Origin: UBA10649 sp037130755
GTDB lineage: Bacteria; Actinomycetota; Actinomycetes; S36-B12
DNA: 64,000 nucleotides
NCBI GenBank assembly: GCA_037130755.1
Contig: JBAXSI010000009.1
Span: forward strand, 1 to 64,000
Direction: 5' to 3'
A program made the translations under genes and the position numbers. This document shows, one piece after another, positions 44,825 to 53,460 of this stretch (its first letter is position 1; every line of letters starts with the position of its first letter). Below the pieces are notes generated by a model, which saw only the letters and a list, made by a program, of their open reading frames with translations, was not told where the DNA came from and searched no databases.

Positions 44825-45957
44825 CAGTAGCTCCAGACCTGCAATCTGCCGTTCTCGCGATCGGTCACGTAGAGACGGCCCTTCGTGTCGACTGCAATCC
44901 CGTTCGGGTACTCGAAGGTGCCATCGGTGCTGCCTTCAGTTCCGAATGAGAACTGGTACTTCGGTGGTGTGGTCTCACTGGGATCTTGATGCCCGTATAC
45001 CCGAACGGTGTGGTTGGAGGCATCGACCACGTACATCCGGTTCGAGTCATCGACCGCGAGTCCGCGCGGAAGTCCAAGTGGTGAGTCAGCATCTCCGCGG
45101 GTCAAGGCCCCCACCAGCCCACCCTTGCTGTCGTAGATGACGACCCGGCCGTTGTTGGAGTCGGCCACACCGATGTCGCCGTTGGCGTCCCCCACGACAC
45201 TGTTGGGGAATTCGAACTTCTCCTTGGCTCCGAGTCGCTGCACCACGGTGCCATCAGGGTTCATCACCAGCAGGGTGTGAACGTCGCCGCTGACATCGGT
45301 GACCAGGACATGCCCTGCATTGTCGAAGCCGATCCCGAGCGGCGTCCACTGGTTGCTCCCCTTCGGGACGATCGTGCGCACGTAGCCACCCGTGCTGTCG
45401 TAGACGTAGACCGTCGATGTGCCTCGATCCGTCACGTACACATCGCTCGTCTTCGGGTCGACCGCTACGTAGACCGGCACATGGAGCTTGCCGGTACCCT
45501 TCGGGGCCTCTAGGTTGCCGATCTTGTTGCCCGCCCGGTCGAAGACCACGACCTTCTGGTCGCCACCGGACTGTGTGACGTAGACACGATCATTCGCATC
45601 GTCCACTGCGACGCCGAGAGGCTGCACCAGGTCGTACATGGAGAACAGGTAGTGAGGCGGCGCCGTTCGGTTGAGTACGGGGAGCATCGACACGGGCTTG
45701 CCGGTGTTGAGGTACCAGAAGAAGGCTCCGGCGACCCCGGCCAGGATCACTCCGACAAAGGCGATGGCGAGGATGAACAGCAGCCGGCGCCGCCGACTGG
45801 GCTCGTCCTCGTCGTCCTCGTCGTCCAGTTCCCACTCGTCGTCGACCGGGACGTCGGCATAGTCCACTCGGGGCGCGTCAGCCGCCTCCGTGATGACGGC
45901 CTGCGGGACGTCGGCACCCTGCGTGAGCCGGTCCACCCAGTCCTCGGGCTCGCTCAT
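44824..45957 (-). CDS. membrane-anchored NHL-repeat beta-propeller protein
   Basis: A 377-residue protein. An acidic cytoplasmic N-terminus (about 1-58, with a run of D and E) precedes one membrane helix (about 60-84). An extracytoplasmic propeller follows, built of about six NHL units of the type P-GVAVD---RVYVTD---VVVFD. NHL propellers usually bind proteins or glycans. The ATG follows GAGG. It stands between the TPR and large multiheme cytochrome genes, all minus strand, and so may be a scaffold for the cytochrome system (inference). It has no heme motif itself. Confidence 0.85.
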   Translation of the reverse strand: MSEPEDWVDRLTQGADVPQAVITEAADAPRVDYADVPVDDEWELDDEDDEDEPSRRRRLLFILAIAFVGVILAGVAGAFFWYLNTGKPVSMLPVLNRTAPPHYLFSMYDLVQPLGVAVDDANDRVYVTQSGGDQKVVVFDRAGNKIGNLEAPKGTGKLHVPVYVAVDPKTSDVYVTDRGTSTVYVYDSTGGYVRTIVPKGSNQWTPLGIGFDNAGHVLVTDVSGDVHTLLVMNPDGTVVQRLGAKEKFEFPNSVVGDANGDIGVADSNNGRVVIYDSKGGLVGALTRGDADSPLGLPRGLAVDDSNRMYVVDASNHTVRVYGHQDPSETTPPKYQFSFGTEGSTDGTFEYPNGIAVDTKGRLYVTDRENGRLQVWSY

Positions 45958-46072
45958 CGTTGTCCTCTGCCTCCTGCCGACGGCGTCCTGTCGCCGGCTT
46001 CCTTGGGACCCCCTTCGCAACCGCTGCCCCTTGGTATTCGACTGGGCGCAGGCCCAACCTGAGGGGCTTAGG

Positions 46073-47107
46073 TCATGAAGCAGGAGCCGCCGTGCCTGAT
46101 GTGCTGGACGTGCTCGTGGGGCCGGACGACACACCCGACTGGAGCCGGGAGAGGGCGGTCAGCGCTGCCACGTTCTTCGGCTCGATCGCGGTGACCTGGC
46201 TGTACCAGTCGACCGCACCCGTGACGTCTCCTGAACTCTCGGCCGCCAGGCCGAGGCCGAGGAGCCCCTGGATTCGGTACGGCCCGGATTGAAGGGCCTT
46301 GAGGCTGGCGACGCCGTCCTCGCTCTTGCCCTCACACACCTTGGTCATGGCCGTTGCGTACGCGACGCCGTCCTTGTCGCCCAGCTTGGTGTAGGCCGCC
46401 TCGAGTCCGGTGTACGGATCGCACCAGCCCCAGGGGACGAAGGTGAGCGCCTGCGCGTACGCCTGTGCGCCCCTCGCAGGGTCACCGTTGCGGACCTGGG
46501 CGTCGCCGAGGTAGTACCAGGCGTCGGAGTCGGTCTTGTCGATCTTGAGCGCCTTCTCCAGTGGATCGATGGCGCCCTTGGCATCACCCTTCTCCAGGGT
46601 GATCCGTCCGACGTAGTAGAGCGCCTCCTCCAGCTGCGGGTCGGCTGCGGAGAACTCCTCGCCGCCAGAGACCTTCACAGCAGACTGGAACTGCTCCAAG
46701 GCCTTGGGCAGGTCTCCCTGGGAGTAGAGGATGAATCCTGCTCCGAGCATGGCGTCCCGGTTGGACGGATCGGCCTTGGTGATCTCGGCGTACTGGGTCA
46801 GGGCCTCGCCGGGCCGTCCCGCATCGCCGTAGGCCTGGGCCAGGGCCAGGCGCGCACCCAGGCTGTTGGGATCCGTGCGCACCTTCTCCTCTGCTGACGA
46901 GATGGCGCGCTCGCTCAGCGTGGGGCCGGCGTTCGTGCGCTGTCCGACGTAGTAGACGACACCGAAGAGCACGACCAAAAGCACTGTCGCCTCGACCATG
47001 ATGATGAGGATCCGGCGGAGGTTCTTGTCCTTCCCGCGAGGCGCGCGACGAGTGGTTTCCAGGGTCGCGTCGCCGTCACCTGACGCATGCGGGGCGCGCG
47101 TTCTCAT
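46073..47107 (-). CDS. membrane-anchored TPR protein
   Basis: A 344-residue protein with one N-terminal membrane helix (about 33-56) preceded by basic residues. About five or six tetratricopeptide repeats follow (about 70-320, e.g. DPSNRDAMLGAGFILYSQGDLPKALEQFQ). The tail is Ser/Thr/Gly-rich. TPR proteins of this kind occur beside multiheme cytochrome genes and may act in maturation or assembly; that role is inferred. The ATG is preceded by GAGGT and lies beside a 22-bp palindrome, so the transcript may be nearly leaderless. A 115-base gap separates it from the NHL gene. Confidence 0.83.
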   Translation of the reverse strand: MRTRAPHASGDGDATLETTRRAPRGKDKNLRRILIIMVEATVLLVVLFGVVYYVGQRTNAGPTLSERAISSAEEKVRTDPNSLGARLALAQAYGDAGRPGEALTQYAEITKADPSNRDAMLGAGFILYSQGDLPKALEQFQSAVKVSGGEEFSAADPQLEEALYYVGRITLEKGDAKGAIDPLEKALKIDKTDSDAWYYLGDAQVRNGDPARGAQAYAQALTFVPWGWCDPYTGLEAAYTKLGDKDGVAYATAMTKVCEGKSEDGVASLKALQSGPYRIQGLLGLGLAAESSGDVTGAVDWYSQVTAIEPKNVAALTALSRLQSGVSSGPTSTSSTSGTAAPAS

Positions 47108-47108
47108 A

Positions 47109-47130
47109 CCTCATGGGTCGGCCCATGAGG
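47109..47130. promoter_or_regulatory. 22-bp palindrome in the divergent cytochrome promoter region
   Basis: CCTCATGGG (47109-47117), TCGG, CCCATGAGG (47122-47130): a perfect 9-bp inverted repeat just upstream of the TPR start. It lies within the 163-base region divergent to the 6-heme cytochrome. It is a candidate operator controlling both directions; no local regulator gene was found to bind it. Confidence 0.5.
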
Positions 47131-47270
47131 GGATCGAAAGGCAGGAACATCGGCCGCGAAAGACGGGACCTTAGTCCCTCCGGCGACCGCGGCCACCGCA
47201 CGATAACTGGGGCATCTCGCGGCGTTCGCAAGGCGCAGATCGAGATCCGCGCAAGAGGGGGTTCGACACC

Positions 47271-48263
47271 ATGAAGTGGACATCTACACCGGTGAGGCTG
47301 GCGGGCGGCATCGCGGCCGGTGCTGGACTCGCGTTCGTCGGCGTCGTGTTCCTCGCCACTTCCCCAGCGAGTGCCGATGCCGGACCGCACGTCTCGACCG
47401 CCGGCACTGCCACGGTGGACCGCTGTGCGGGCTGCCATCGAGCTCACTCCGCAAAGGCCGCCAACCTGCTGCTCGTCAGCGAGGTCTCCTTGTGCACGAC
47501 GTGCCACGGCACAGCGGGCACCGGAGCCATCACCGACGTGATGGGCGGCGTCGCCTACAACAACACCGCTGCGGCGCCGAACACGGTCCGCGGCACCACC
47601 GTCGCCGGCGCCCTGCGCTCAGGCGGCTTCACGACCTCTCGCATTGCCTCGGCAACCGTCAACCTCACGAACAAGACGGTCGGCGTTGCAGCCGCATCGG
47701 CGACCAGCACGTCGGCGCACAGCATCGACGGCTCACTGCAGAAGGCCTGGGGCCTCGGCGCCCTCGGCACTGCCGCGACGGGATCCAACGTGAGCCTGAT
47801 GTGCACCTCGTGCCACGACCCGCACGGCAACGGCAACTACCGCATCCTTCGCCCGATTCCCACGGGCTCCGGAGCCACCGGCATCACCATCGCCGACTCC
47901 ACAGGCGCCAAGGTCTACACGACGACCAACTACTGGTCGACCGCCCCGACCGACACCGGTGCCTCCACCGCGTACATCACCAACGTGTCGCAGTGGTGCT
48001 CTACCTGCCATACCCGCTACCTCGCGGGCAGCGGCGCAGCTGATGCCGCATCCGGCGATGCCACCTTCAGCTTCCGCCATATGTCGAGTGACAACACGGC
48101 CGGTGGGCCTAACTGCATCACCTGCCATGTCTCACACGGCTCCAACGCGTCGATGACCGGCGAGTCCGGCAACGTGCTCAATCCGGATGGGGCAGGCGCT
48201 GGCAGCAGCCGGCTGCTCCGCATCGACAACCGTGGCACATGCGAGATGTGCCACAACAAGTAG
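47271..48263 (+). CDS. secreted hexaheme c-type cytochrome
   Basis: A 330-residue exported protein. The signal segment is about 8-36 (ending SPASADA). It has six CXXCH heme sites at about residues 52, 75, 177, 242, 281 and 324 (CAGCH, CTTCH, CTSCH, CSTCH, CITCH, CEMCH). The long stretch between sites 2 and 3 is Ala/Thr/Ser-rich without heme. Extra His residues (RAH, DPH, VSH) could be distal ligands. It is divergent from the TPR gene. A strong hairpin terminator follows. It is probably the electron partner of the larger cytochrome. Confidence 0.88.
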   Translation: MKWTSTPVRLAGGIAAGAGLAFVGVVFLATSPASADAGPHVSTAGTATVDRCAGCHRAHSAKAANLLLVSEVSLCTTCHGTAGTGAITDVMGGVAYNNTAAAPNTVRGTTVAGALRSGGFTTSRIASATVNLTNKTVGVAAASATSTSAHSIDGSLQKAWGLGALGTAATGSNVSLMCTSCHDPHGNGNYRILRPIPTGSGATGITIADSTGAKVYTTTNYWSTAPTDTGASTAYITNVSQWCSTCHTRYLAGSGAADAASGDATFSFRHMSSDNTAGGPNCITCHVSHGSNASMTGESGNVLNPDGAGAGSSRLLRIDNRGTCEMCHNK

Positions 48264-48276
48264 CACCACCCACCAG

Positions 48277-48300
48277 GGGCCCCGGCGCAAGCCGGGGCCC
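48277..48300 (+). terminator. terminator hairpin after the hexaheme cytochrome
   Basis: GGGCCCCGGC (48277-48286), loop GCAA, GCCGGGGCCC (48291-48300): a perfect 10-bp stem with a GNRA-type tetraloop, 14 bases past the stop codon. There is no long T-tract, as is common in high-GC actinobacteria. Confidence 0.75.
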
Positions 48301-48385
48301 TCGCCATGTGCCCGAACGTCCGGAGTTGCCGGCGGCCCTCCAAGCCCCCCAAGTACGCTGGCGACCTGAACTCCCGGGAGGCTCG

Positions 48386-48853
48386 ATGCAGGTCAAGGAA
48401 CTCGGTCACCTCGTCCTCTACGTGCGCGACCTCAGGACGTCGGCGCACTTCTACCGAGAGGTGCTCGGCTGGCAGCCGATCTCTGACGACGACGTGGACG
48501 CCCTGCCCTTCCCGGCGATGGGCTTCAGCGCCCCGTCGCAACGCACGCACCACGAACTCCTGCTGATCGAGGTCGGACCCGATGCGGCCCGCACGCCACC
48601 TGGCCGACGGCTGGGCCTGTACCACTTCGGCCTGAAGATCGGAGACAGCGACGACGACCTGCGCGATGCCTTGAAGACCTTGGTCGACAACAACGTCACG
48701 ATCATCGGCGCCAGTGACCACACCGTCACGCACAGCATCTACATCGCCGATCCCGACGGCAACGAGATCGAGCTCTACATCGACGTGCCGGGGGTCGACT
48801 GGCGCAGCGATCCGACCTTGATCACCAGCCCGATCAAGCCGCTGCGGCTCTAG
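48386..48853 (+). CDS. VOC family (glyoxalase/extradiol dioxygenase-like) protein
   Basis: A 155-residue two-module VOC fold. Likely metal ligands are His in ELGHLVLYVRD (about residue 7), His in GLYHFGLKI and Glu in DPDGNEIELYID. The arrangement is like catechol 2,3-dioxygenases and glyoxalase I, but the substrate cannot be read. GGGAGG precedes the ATG by 5 bases. The frame is open upstream through the cytochrome terminator, which is not coding. It converges with the aldehyde dehydrogenase gene. Confidence 0.83.
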   Translation: MQVKELGHLVLYVRDLRTSAHFYREVLGWQPISDDDVDALPFPAMGFSAPSQRTHHELLLIEVGPDAARTPPGRRLGLYHFGLKIGDSDDDLRDALKTLVDNNVTIIGASDHTVTHSIYIADPDGNEIELYIDVPGVDWRSDPTLITSPIKPLRL

Positions 48854-48919
48854 CGGACGAGCGTCAGCCCGCGACGATCGGGTTCGTCGTCGGCGGGGTC
48901 ACGCTGCGATGCTATGGGA

Positions 48920-50371
48920 CTACGGCGTTCCGGGAAGCGTGTAAGCCGTCTTCGACGTCGTGAAGAACTCCACCGCACCAGTCCCCTGCTCGCGCGGACC
49001 ATAGCTGCTCTCACCTCGACCACCGAACGGCACGTGGAAGTCGACACCGGCCGTCGGCAGGTTCACCATGACCATGCCGGCCTTGGAGTTGCGACGGAAG
49101 TGCGACGCCTCCGCGAGGTCCGTGGTGCAGATGCCCGCGGACAGGTTCATGGTGCTCGCGTTCGCGCGCTCTAGGGCCTCGGCGTAGTCAGCCGCCCGGA
49201 TCACCGACATGACCGGACCGAAGACCTCCTCGCGGTTGATCGTGTCGGTGGCCTGAGTGCCCAGGGCGAGAGCTGGCGAGAGGTAGTGCCCCGAGAGTCC
49301 ACGAGTCAGCAGTTCCCCGCCGACGACCGTGGCACCTTCCTCGCGGGCGACGTCGAGGTAGCGCAGGTCCTGCTGCAATTGGCTGTCGTCGACGACCGGC
49401 CCCATCTCGATGCCGGCCTCGCGGGCGTCGCCCACCGTCCATCGGGCCATGCGTGCCTGCATCGCGTCCACGAAGGCGTCGTGAATCCCGTTGGTGACCA
49501 CGAGGATCGACGAGGCCGTGCAGCGCTGGCCGGTCGACCCGAAGCCACCTTGAACGGCGGCCTCGACGGCCACCGCCAGGTCCGCGTTGTCGGTGACGAT
49601 CAAGGGGTTCTTGCCGCCGAGCTCAAGTTGCGCCTTGGCGCCGCGGGCGACCGTCTCCGCCAGCACTCCCTTGCCGGTGCTCACCGATCCGGTGAAGGTC
49701 ACGGCGTTCACCAGCGGATCACCGGTGAGCACCGGACCCACCTGAGACCCCCGGCCGAGCACGAGGTTCAGGACGCCGGCGGGCAGCCCTGCGCGATTGA
49801 GGATGTCGACAAGTTCCCACGCCGACGCGGGAACGAGGTCGGCCGGCTTGAACACCACGGTGTTGCCGAATGCCAGGGCGGGCGCGATCTTCCATGCAGG
49901 GATGGCAATCGGGAAGTTCCACGGCGTGATCACGCTGACGACGCCGACCGGCTCGCGGGTGACGGTGATCTCGATTCCCGGACGCACGGAGTCGAGCGCC
50001 AGCCCGTGCGGCTGAAGGGCTACGCCCGCGAAGTACTTGAGGATCTGCGCGGCACGGATGACCTCGCCCCGCGCTTCGGGGAAGGTCTTTCCCTCCTCGC
50101 GAGCAAGCAGGTCGCCCAGCTCGTCAGCGCGAGCAATGACCTCAGAGCCGGCTCGATCGAGCACCTCAGCGCGCTGCCACGGTGTCGTACGCGACCATGC
50201 ACCGAAGGCCGCAGCCGCTGCATGCACGGCGTCCGCGGCCACGTCAGGGCCGACGATGCTCGCCTCGGCGACGACGTCGCCAAGGTCCGACGGGTTGATG
50301 TCAGGACGTGCGTAGTCGCCTACGACTGGAGTGCCGTTGACGACGGACGTCAGGACCCGCGGAACGCTCAT
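48920..50371 (-). CDS. aldehyde dehydrogenase (semialdehyde dehydrogenase-like)
   Basis: A 483-residue NAD(P)+ aldehyde dehydrogenase with PWNFPIAIPAWK, FTGSVSTG, general-base Glu in QLELGGKNP and catalytic Cys in GSTGQRCTASS. The family resembles 2-oxoglutarate/glutarate semialdehyde dehydrogenases. The start overlaps the stop of the acyl-CoA dehydrogenase by 4 bases, so they are one transcript. In company with a glutaryl-CoA-type dehydrogenase and a CoA-transferase, glutarate semialdehyde is the likely substrate (inference). Confidence 0.85.
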   Translation of the reverse strand: MSVPRVLTSVVNGTPVVGDYARPDINPSDLGDVVAEASIVGPDVAADAVHAAAAAFGAWSRTTPWQRAEVLDRAGSEVIARADELGDLLAREEGKTFPEARGEVIRAAQILKYFAGVALQPHGLALDSVRPGIEITVTREPVGVVSVITPWNFPIAIPAWKIAPALAFGNTVVFKPADLVPASAWELVDILNRAGLPAGVLNLVLGRGSQVGPVLTGDPLVNAVTFTGSVSTGKGVLAETVARGAKAQLELGGKNPLIVTDNADLAVAVEAAVQGGFGSTGQRCTASSILVVTNGIHDAFVDAMQARMARWTVGDAREAGIEMGPVVDDSQLQQDLRYLDVAREEGATVVGGELLTRGLSGHYLSPALALGTQATDTINREEVFGPVMSVIRAADYAEALERANASTMNLSAGICTTDLAEASHFRRNSKAGMVMVNLPTAGVDFHVPFGGRGESSYGPREQGTGAVEFFTTSKTAYTLPGTP

Positions 50372-51543
50372 CGGTAAGCCGCCATTCCCGTCAGCGCCTC
50401 GCCGACGACCAGTGTGTGCATCTCATTGGTTCCCTCGTATGTGAGCACGGACTCGAGGTTGTTCATGTGTCGGATGACGGGGTACTCGAGGGTGATGCCG
50501 TTGGCCCCGAGGATGGATCGGCACTCGCGGGCGATGGCCAGGGACTCCCGCGCGTTGTTCAGCTTCCCGAGGCTGACCTGCTCGGGCTTGATGAGGTGAT
50601 CGTCCTTGAGCCGGCCAAGGTGCAGGGCGAGAAGCATGCCCTTGCCGAGCTCGAGCGCCATGTCGGCGAGCTTCTTCTGCGTCAGTTGGTATCCGGCGAT
50701 CGGCTTGTCGAACTGCTCGCGATCAATGCTGTAGGCGATGGCGGTCTCGAGGCAGTCGCGGGCGGCACCGAGTGTGCCGAACACGATGCCGAACCGTGCC
50801 TCATTAAGGCAGGACAGTGGTCCACGCAGGCCCACGACGCCAGGCAGCACGGCATGGTCCGGTAGTCGCACGTTTGTCAGCACGAGCTCGCTGGTGACCG
50901 AGGCACGCAGCGACATCTTCTTGTGGATCTCGTTGGCCTGGAATCCAGGAGTGCCGGTCGGCACGACGAAGCCGCGGATGCCCTCATCCGTACGCGCCCA
51001 CACCACGGCCACGTCGGCCACGTTGCCGTTGGTGATCCACATCTTCGAGCCGTTCAGGACCCAGTCCGAGCCGTCCTTCTTCGCCGCCGTGCGCATCCCT
51101 GCGGGGTTGGAGCCGAAGTCGGCCTCCGTCAGACCGAAGCAGCCGATCCCCTCGCCGGCCGCCATCTTCGGCAGCCACTCGTTCTTCTGCTCCTCGGACC
51201 CGAAGGCGTGGATGGCGTACATCGCGAGCGAGCCCTGCACGCTGACCAATGAGCGGATTCCTGAGTCGCCCGCCTCGAGCTCAAGGCAGGCAAGGCCATA
51301 GGCGACCGCGGACATGCCCTGACAGCCGTAGCCCTCCAGGTGCATGCCGAGCAGGCCGAGGCTCCCCATCTGCTGCGCGAGCTCCCGCGCCGGGATCTGC
51401 CCCTCATCGAACCAGTCGGCGACGAACGGCTTGATGCTGTCGTCGACGTACTCCTTCACCACGTCCCGGATGGCCCGCTCCTCCTCGCTGAGCAGATGGT
51501 CGATGGCGAACAGGCCGAAGGGGCTCTGCGGGGTGCGGGCCAT
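50368..51543 (-). CDS. gcdH: glutaryl-CoA dehydrogenase-like acyl-CoA dehydrogenase
   Basis: A 391-residue acyl-CoA dehydrogenase of the glutaryl-CoA type. Features are RSLVSVQGSLAMYAIHAFGS, FGLTEADFGSNP and the catalytic Glu E370 in LTYEGTNEMHTL. The expected reaction is oxidative decarboxylation of glutaryl-CoA to crotonyl-CoA. The ATG follows GGAGG by 5 bases. Two GntR-type operators lie 39-69 bases upstream. The class III CoA-transferase across the regulator could supply glutaryl-CoA. Lysine breakdown via glutarate is the most economical reading. Confidence 0.85.
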   Translation of the reverse strand: MARTPQSPFGLFAIDHLLSEEERAIRDVVKEYVDDSIKPFVADWFDEGQIPARELAQQMGSLGLLGMHLEGYGCQGMSAVAYGLACLELEAGDSGIRSLVSVQGSLAMYAIHAFGSEEQKNEWLPKMAAGEGIGCFGLTEADFGSNPAGMRTAAKKDGSDWVLNGSKMWITNGNVADVAVVWARTDEGIRGFVVPTGTPGFQANEIHKKMSLRASVTSELVLTNVRLPDHAVLPGVVGLRGPLSCLNEARFGIVFGTLGAARDCLETAIAYSIDREQFDKPIAGYQLTQKKLADMALELGKGMLLALHLGRLKDDHLIKPEQVSLGKLNNARESLAIARECRSILGANGITLEYPVIRHMNNLESVLTYEGTNEMHTLVVGEALTGMAAYR

Positions 51544-51581
51544 GCGGTCCTCCAGTGGTCGTCGTGCTTCATGCGGGCTGG

Positions 51582-51612
51582 ATTGGATCCAATCTAGTGG
51601 ATTGTATCCAAT
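51582..51612 (-). promoter_or_regulatory. double GntR operator and promoter of gcdH
   Basis: The perfect palindrome ATTGGATCCAAT (51582-51593) and the one-mismatch copy ATTGTATCCAAT (51601-51612) are spaced 19 bases apart. They lie upstream of gcdH and overlap the 3' end of the GntR gene. On the gcdH strand the second site reads ATTGGATACAAT and contains TACAAT, a good -10. Repression by the neighbouring GntR is inferred; the same site occurs at 53435-53446. Confidence 0.72.
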
Positions 51613-52274
51613 TCTGGGGTGGGACGGCCTTCCAGGATCGAGCGGACGGTTCCGACGCTGTGGTTGCGGTGCTCATCGTGCAGGCGAACGAGCGCCGAGG
51701 CATCCCGCTTGCGCAGAGCCGCGATCATTCGCGCATGCTCGCGGGCCACCCGAACCCGGTTGGGCGCCTGCTGGAAGTACAGCGCGCGATAGGCGTCGGT
51801 TGCATCCCACAGCTGGTTGAGCAGCCGCGTCAGACGGGGCAGGTCCGCAGCATCGAAGATGGCGAAGTGCAGACGTCGATTCGCCGCCGTCATCGCGATG
51901 ACGTCTCCCCGCTCGGCCGCCCTATCGACCTGCTCCGCGATCTCCGCGATCGCGTCGACGTCCGTGTCGGACAGGCAGGGCACGCCGCGCTCGATGGCCT
52001 CCGCCTCGAGCAGTTGACGGAGCCGGTACACCTCGAGCAGATCCGGCACGCTCAGTTCGGCAACGAAGTAACCGCGGTGCGGGTGATAAGCGACCTGACC
52101 CTCGGCCTCCAGCATCTTCAGCGCCTCACGGACCGGGACCCGGCTGACTCCGTATCTCTCGGCGAGCGTCTGCTGCACGATCTGGTCACCGGCCACGAGT
52201 TCCCCGGTGAGGATGTCGGTCCGCAGTGCGGCGAGCACGGCATCCTGCGCGGTGGTATGGCGTTGGTCAGTCAT
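51594..52274 (-). CDS. GntR family regulator (FadR/FCD type)
   Basis: A 226-residue regulator with an N-terminal GntR winged helix (about 8-75, IVQQTLAERYGVSRVPVREALKML) and a C-terminal FCD helical ligand domain. Metal-binding Asp/His positions lie in the region around RRLHFAIFDAAD. It lies between the CoA-transferase (4-base overlap upstream) and gcdH. Its own 3' end carries an operator for gcdH. The likely effector is an acyl-CoA or dicarboxylate of the local pathway. It is transcribed with the CoA-transferase, giving probable autoregulation from the site at 53430. Confidence 0.9.
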   Translation of the reverse strand: MTDQRHTTAQDAVLAALRTDILTGELVAGDQIVQQTLAERYGVSRVPVREALKMLEAEGQVAYHPHRGYFVAELSVPDLLEVYRLRQLLEAEAIERGVPCLSDTDVDAIAEIAEQVDRAAERGDVIAMTAANRRLHFAIFDAADLPRLTRLLNQLWDATDAYRALYFQQAPNRVRVAREHARMIAALRKRDASALVRLHDEHRNHSVGTVRSILEGRPTPELDTIH

Positions 52275-53428
52275 CGCGTCGGCCCGTCGAGGTCGAGCAG
52301 GGTCAGGACGGCCGCACGGTCCTCCCCCACGCTCGGCGGTGCGCTGCGATAGGTCGCCGGCGTGCGTGAGTACTGGGCCGGGTTGGCCACCTGCGGCTGC
52401 GGGGCCGAACGACGGTCATCGGCGACATCGACGACCGGCTCGAGGCCCAAGCGCTCGGCGAGCGCGAAGCCCTGCGCGATGTCGTTGATGGGGCCGCAGG
52501 GAACGCCCGCGGCGGTGATGGTTTCCTGCCACTCGTCGGCTCCATGAGCGGACAGCAGATCCTCGAGGGTCGCCTTCAACTCACCGCGGTTGGCCACGCG
52601 TGCAGCGTTCGTTGCGTAGTGCGGGTCCTGCGCGAGACCTTCCGCACCGAGCACGGAGGCGAGCTTGACGAACTGGCCGTCGTTGCCGACGGCGATGATC
52701 ATCGGCCGGCCCCCCGTGGCGAAGACCTCGTACGGTGCGATGGACGGATGGGCATTGCCCATGAACGCCGGCACGCTGCCGGCTCCGACGAAGCCGGACG
52801 CCTGGTTGACCAGCGAGGACAGCAGCGCCCCCAGCAGCGTCACCTCGATTCGCTGGCCTTCGCCCGTCGTATCGCGGTGGAGGAGAGCCGCGAGGATCGC
52901 AACGCTCGCATGCAGTCCGGTCAGGACGTCGACCACCGCGACCCCGGCCTTGGTCGGCTCCGAGGTTCCGGTGATGCTCATCAGCCCGCCCATCGCCTGC
53001 ACCAGCAGGTCGTAGCCGGGCAGGTCCTTGCCCTCGCCCGAGCCGAAGCCGCTGATCGAGCAGTACACCACCGCGGGGTTCGCCTCGCGGACCTGCTCGT
53101 AGGCGAGTTCGAAACGCCGAAGGGCACCGGGCTTGTAGTTCTCGACCATGACGTCGGCCCGGGCGGCGAGCCGCCGGGCGACGGAAGCGTCGTCGGGATC
53201 GGAGAGGTCCAGGTCGATCGACAGCTTGTTGCGGTTGACCGACTGGAAGTACGTGGATTGGCCGTCGGCGGCGAACGGCGGGCCCCAGGCCCGAGTGTCG
53301 TCGCCGACCCCGGGTCGCTCCACCTTGACGACCGTCGCACCCAGGTCACCGAGCAGCATCGTCGCGTACGGCCCGGCAAGTACACGGGAGAAATCCGCGA
53401 CGACGATCCCGTCCAGGGCACCAGGCAC
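52271..53428 (-). CDS. class III CoA-transferase (CaiB/BaiF family)
   Basis: A 385-residue formyl-CoA/CaiB-type CoA-transferase. It begins PGALDGIVVADFSRVLAGPYATMLLGDLGA, given here in part, and has the nucleophile Asp in LPGYDLLVQAMGG. The GTG at 53428 was chosen: it is the first start after an operator/-10 element, so the mRNA is probably leaderless. The open frame further upstream is not coding. In this cluster it may move CoA from succinyl-CoA to glutarate. A carnitine/crotonobetaine CoA-transferase role, as in CaiB, is a less likely alternative because the carnitine genes lie 33 kb away. Confidence 0.85.
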   Translation of the reverse strand: MPGALDGIVVADFSRVLAGPYATMLLGDLGATVVKVERPGVGDDTRAWGPPFAADGQSTYFQSVNRNKLSIDLDLSDPDDASVARRLAARADVMVENYKPGALRRFELAYEQVREANPAVVYCSISGFGSGEGKDLPGYDLLVQAMGGLMSITGTSEPTKAGVAVVDVLTGLHASVAILAALLHRDTTGEGQRIEVTLLGALLSSLVNQASGFVGAGSVPAFMGNAHPSIAPYEVFATGGRPMIIAVGNDGQFVKLASVLGAEGLAQDPHYATNAARVANRGELKATLEDLLSAHGADEWQETITAAGVPCGPINDIAQGFALAERLGLEPVVDVADDRRSAPQPQVANPAQYSRTPATYRSAPPSVGEDRAAVLTLLDLDGPTR

Positions 53429-53429
53429 C

Positions 53430-53451
53430 CGCGGATTGTATCCAATCCGCG
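53430..53451 (-). promoter_or_regulatory. GntR operator overlapping a leaderless promoter of the CoA-transferase
   Basis: The arms CGCGGATTG (53430-53438) and CAATCCGCG (53443-53451) form a perfect 9-bp inverted repeat around TATC, with core ATTGTATCCAAT at 53435-53446. On the gene strand it contains TACAAT, then six bases, then the GTG start. That is the spacing of a -10 element and a transcript starting at the GTG. The core equals the operators beside gcdH. Confidence 0.72.
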
Positions 53452-53460
53452 GGCCGGACG

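Noticed and set aside
52271..53428. The class III CoA-transferase as the CaiB of the carnitine pathway
   Set aside because: It lies 33 kb from the carnitine genes and is controlled by its own GntR-type operator shared with gcdH, not by the TetR-type site.
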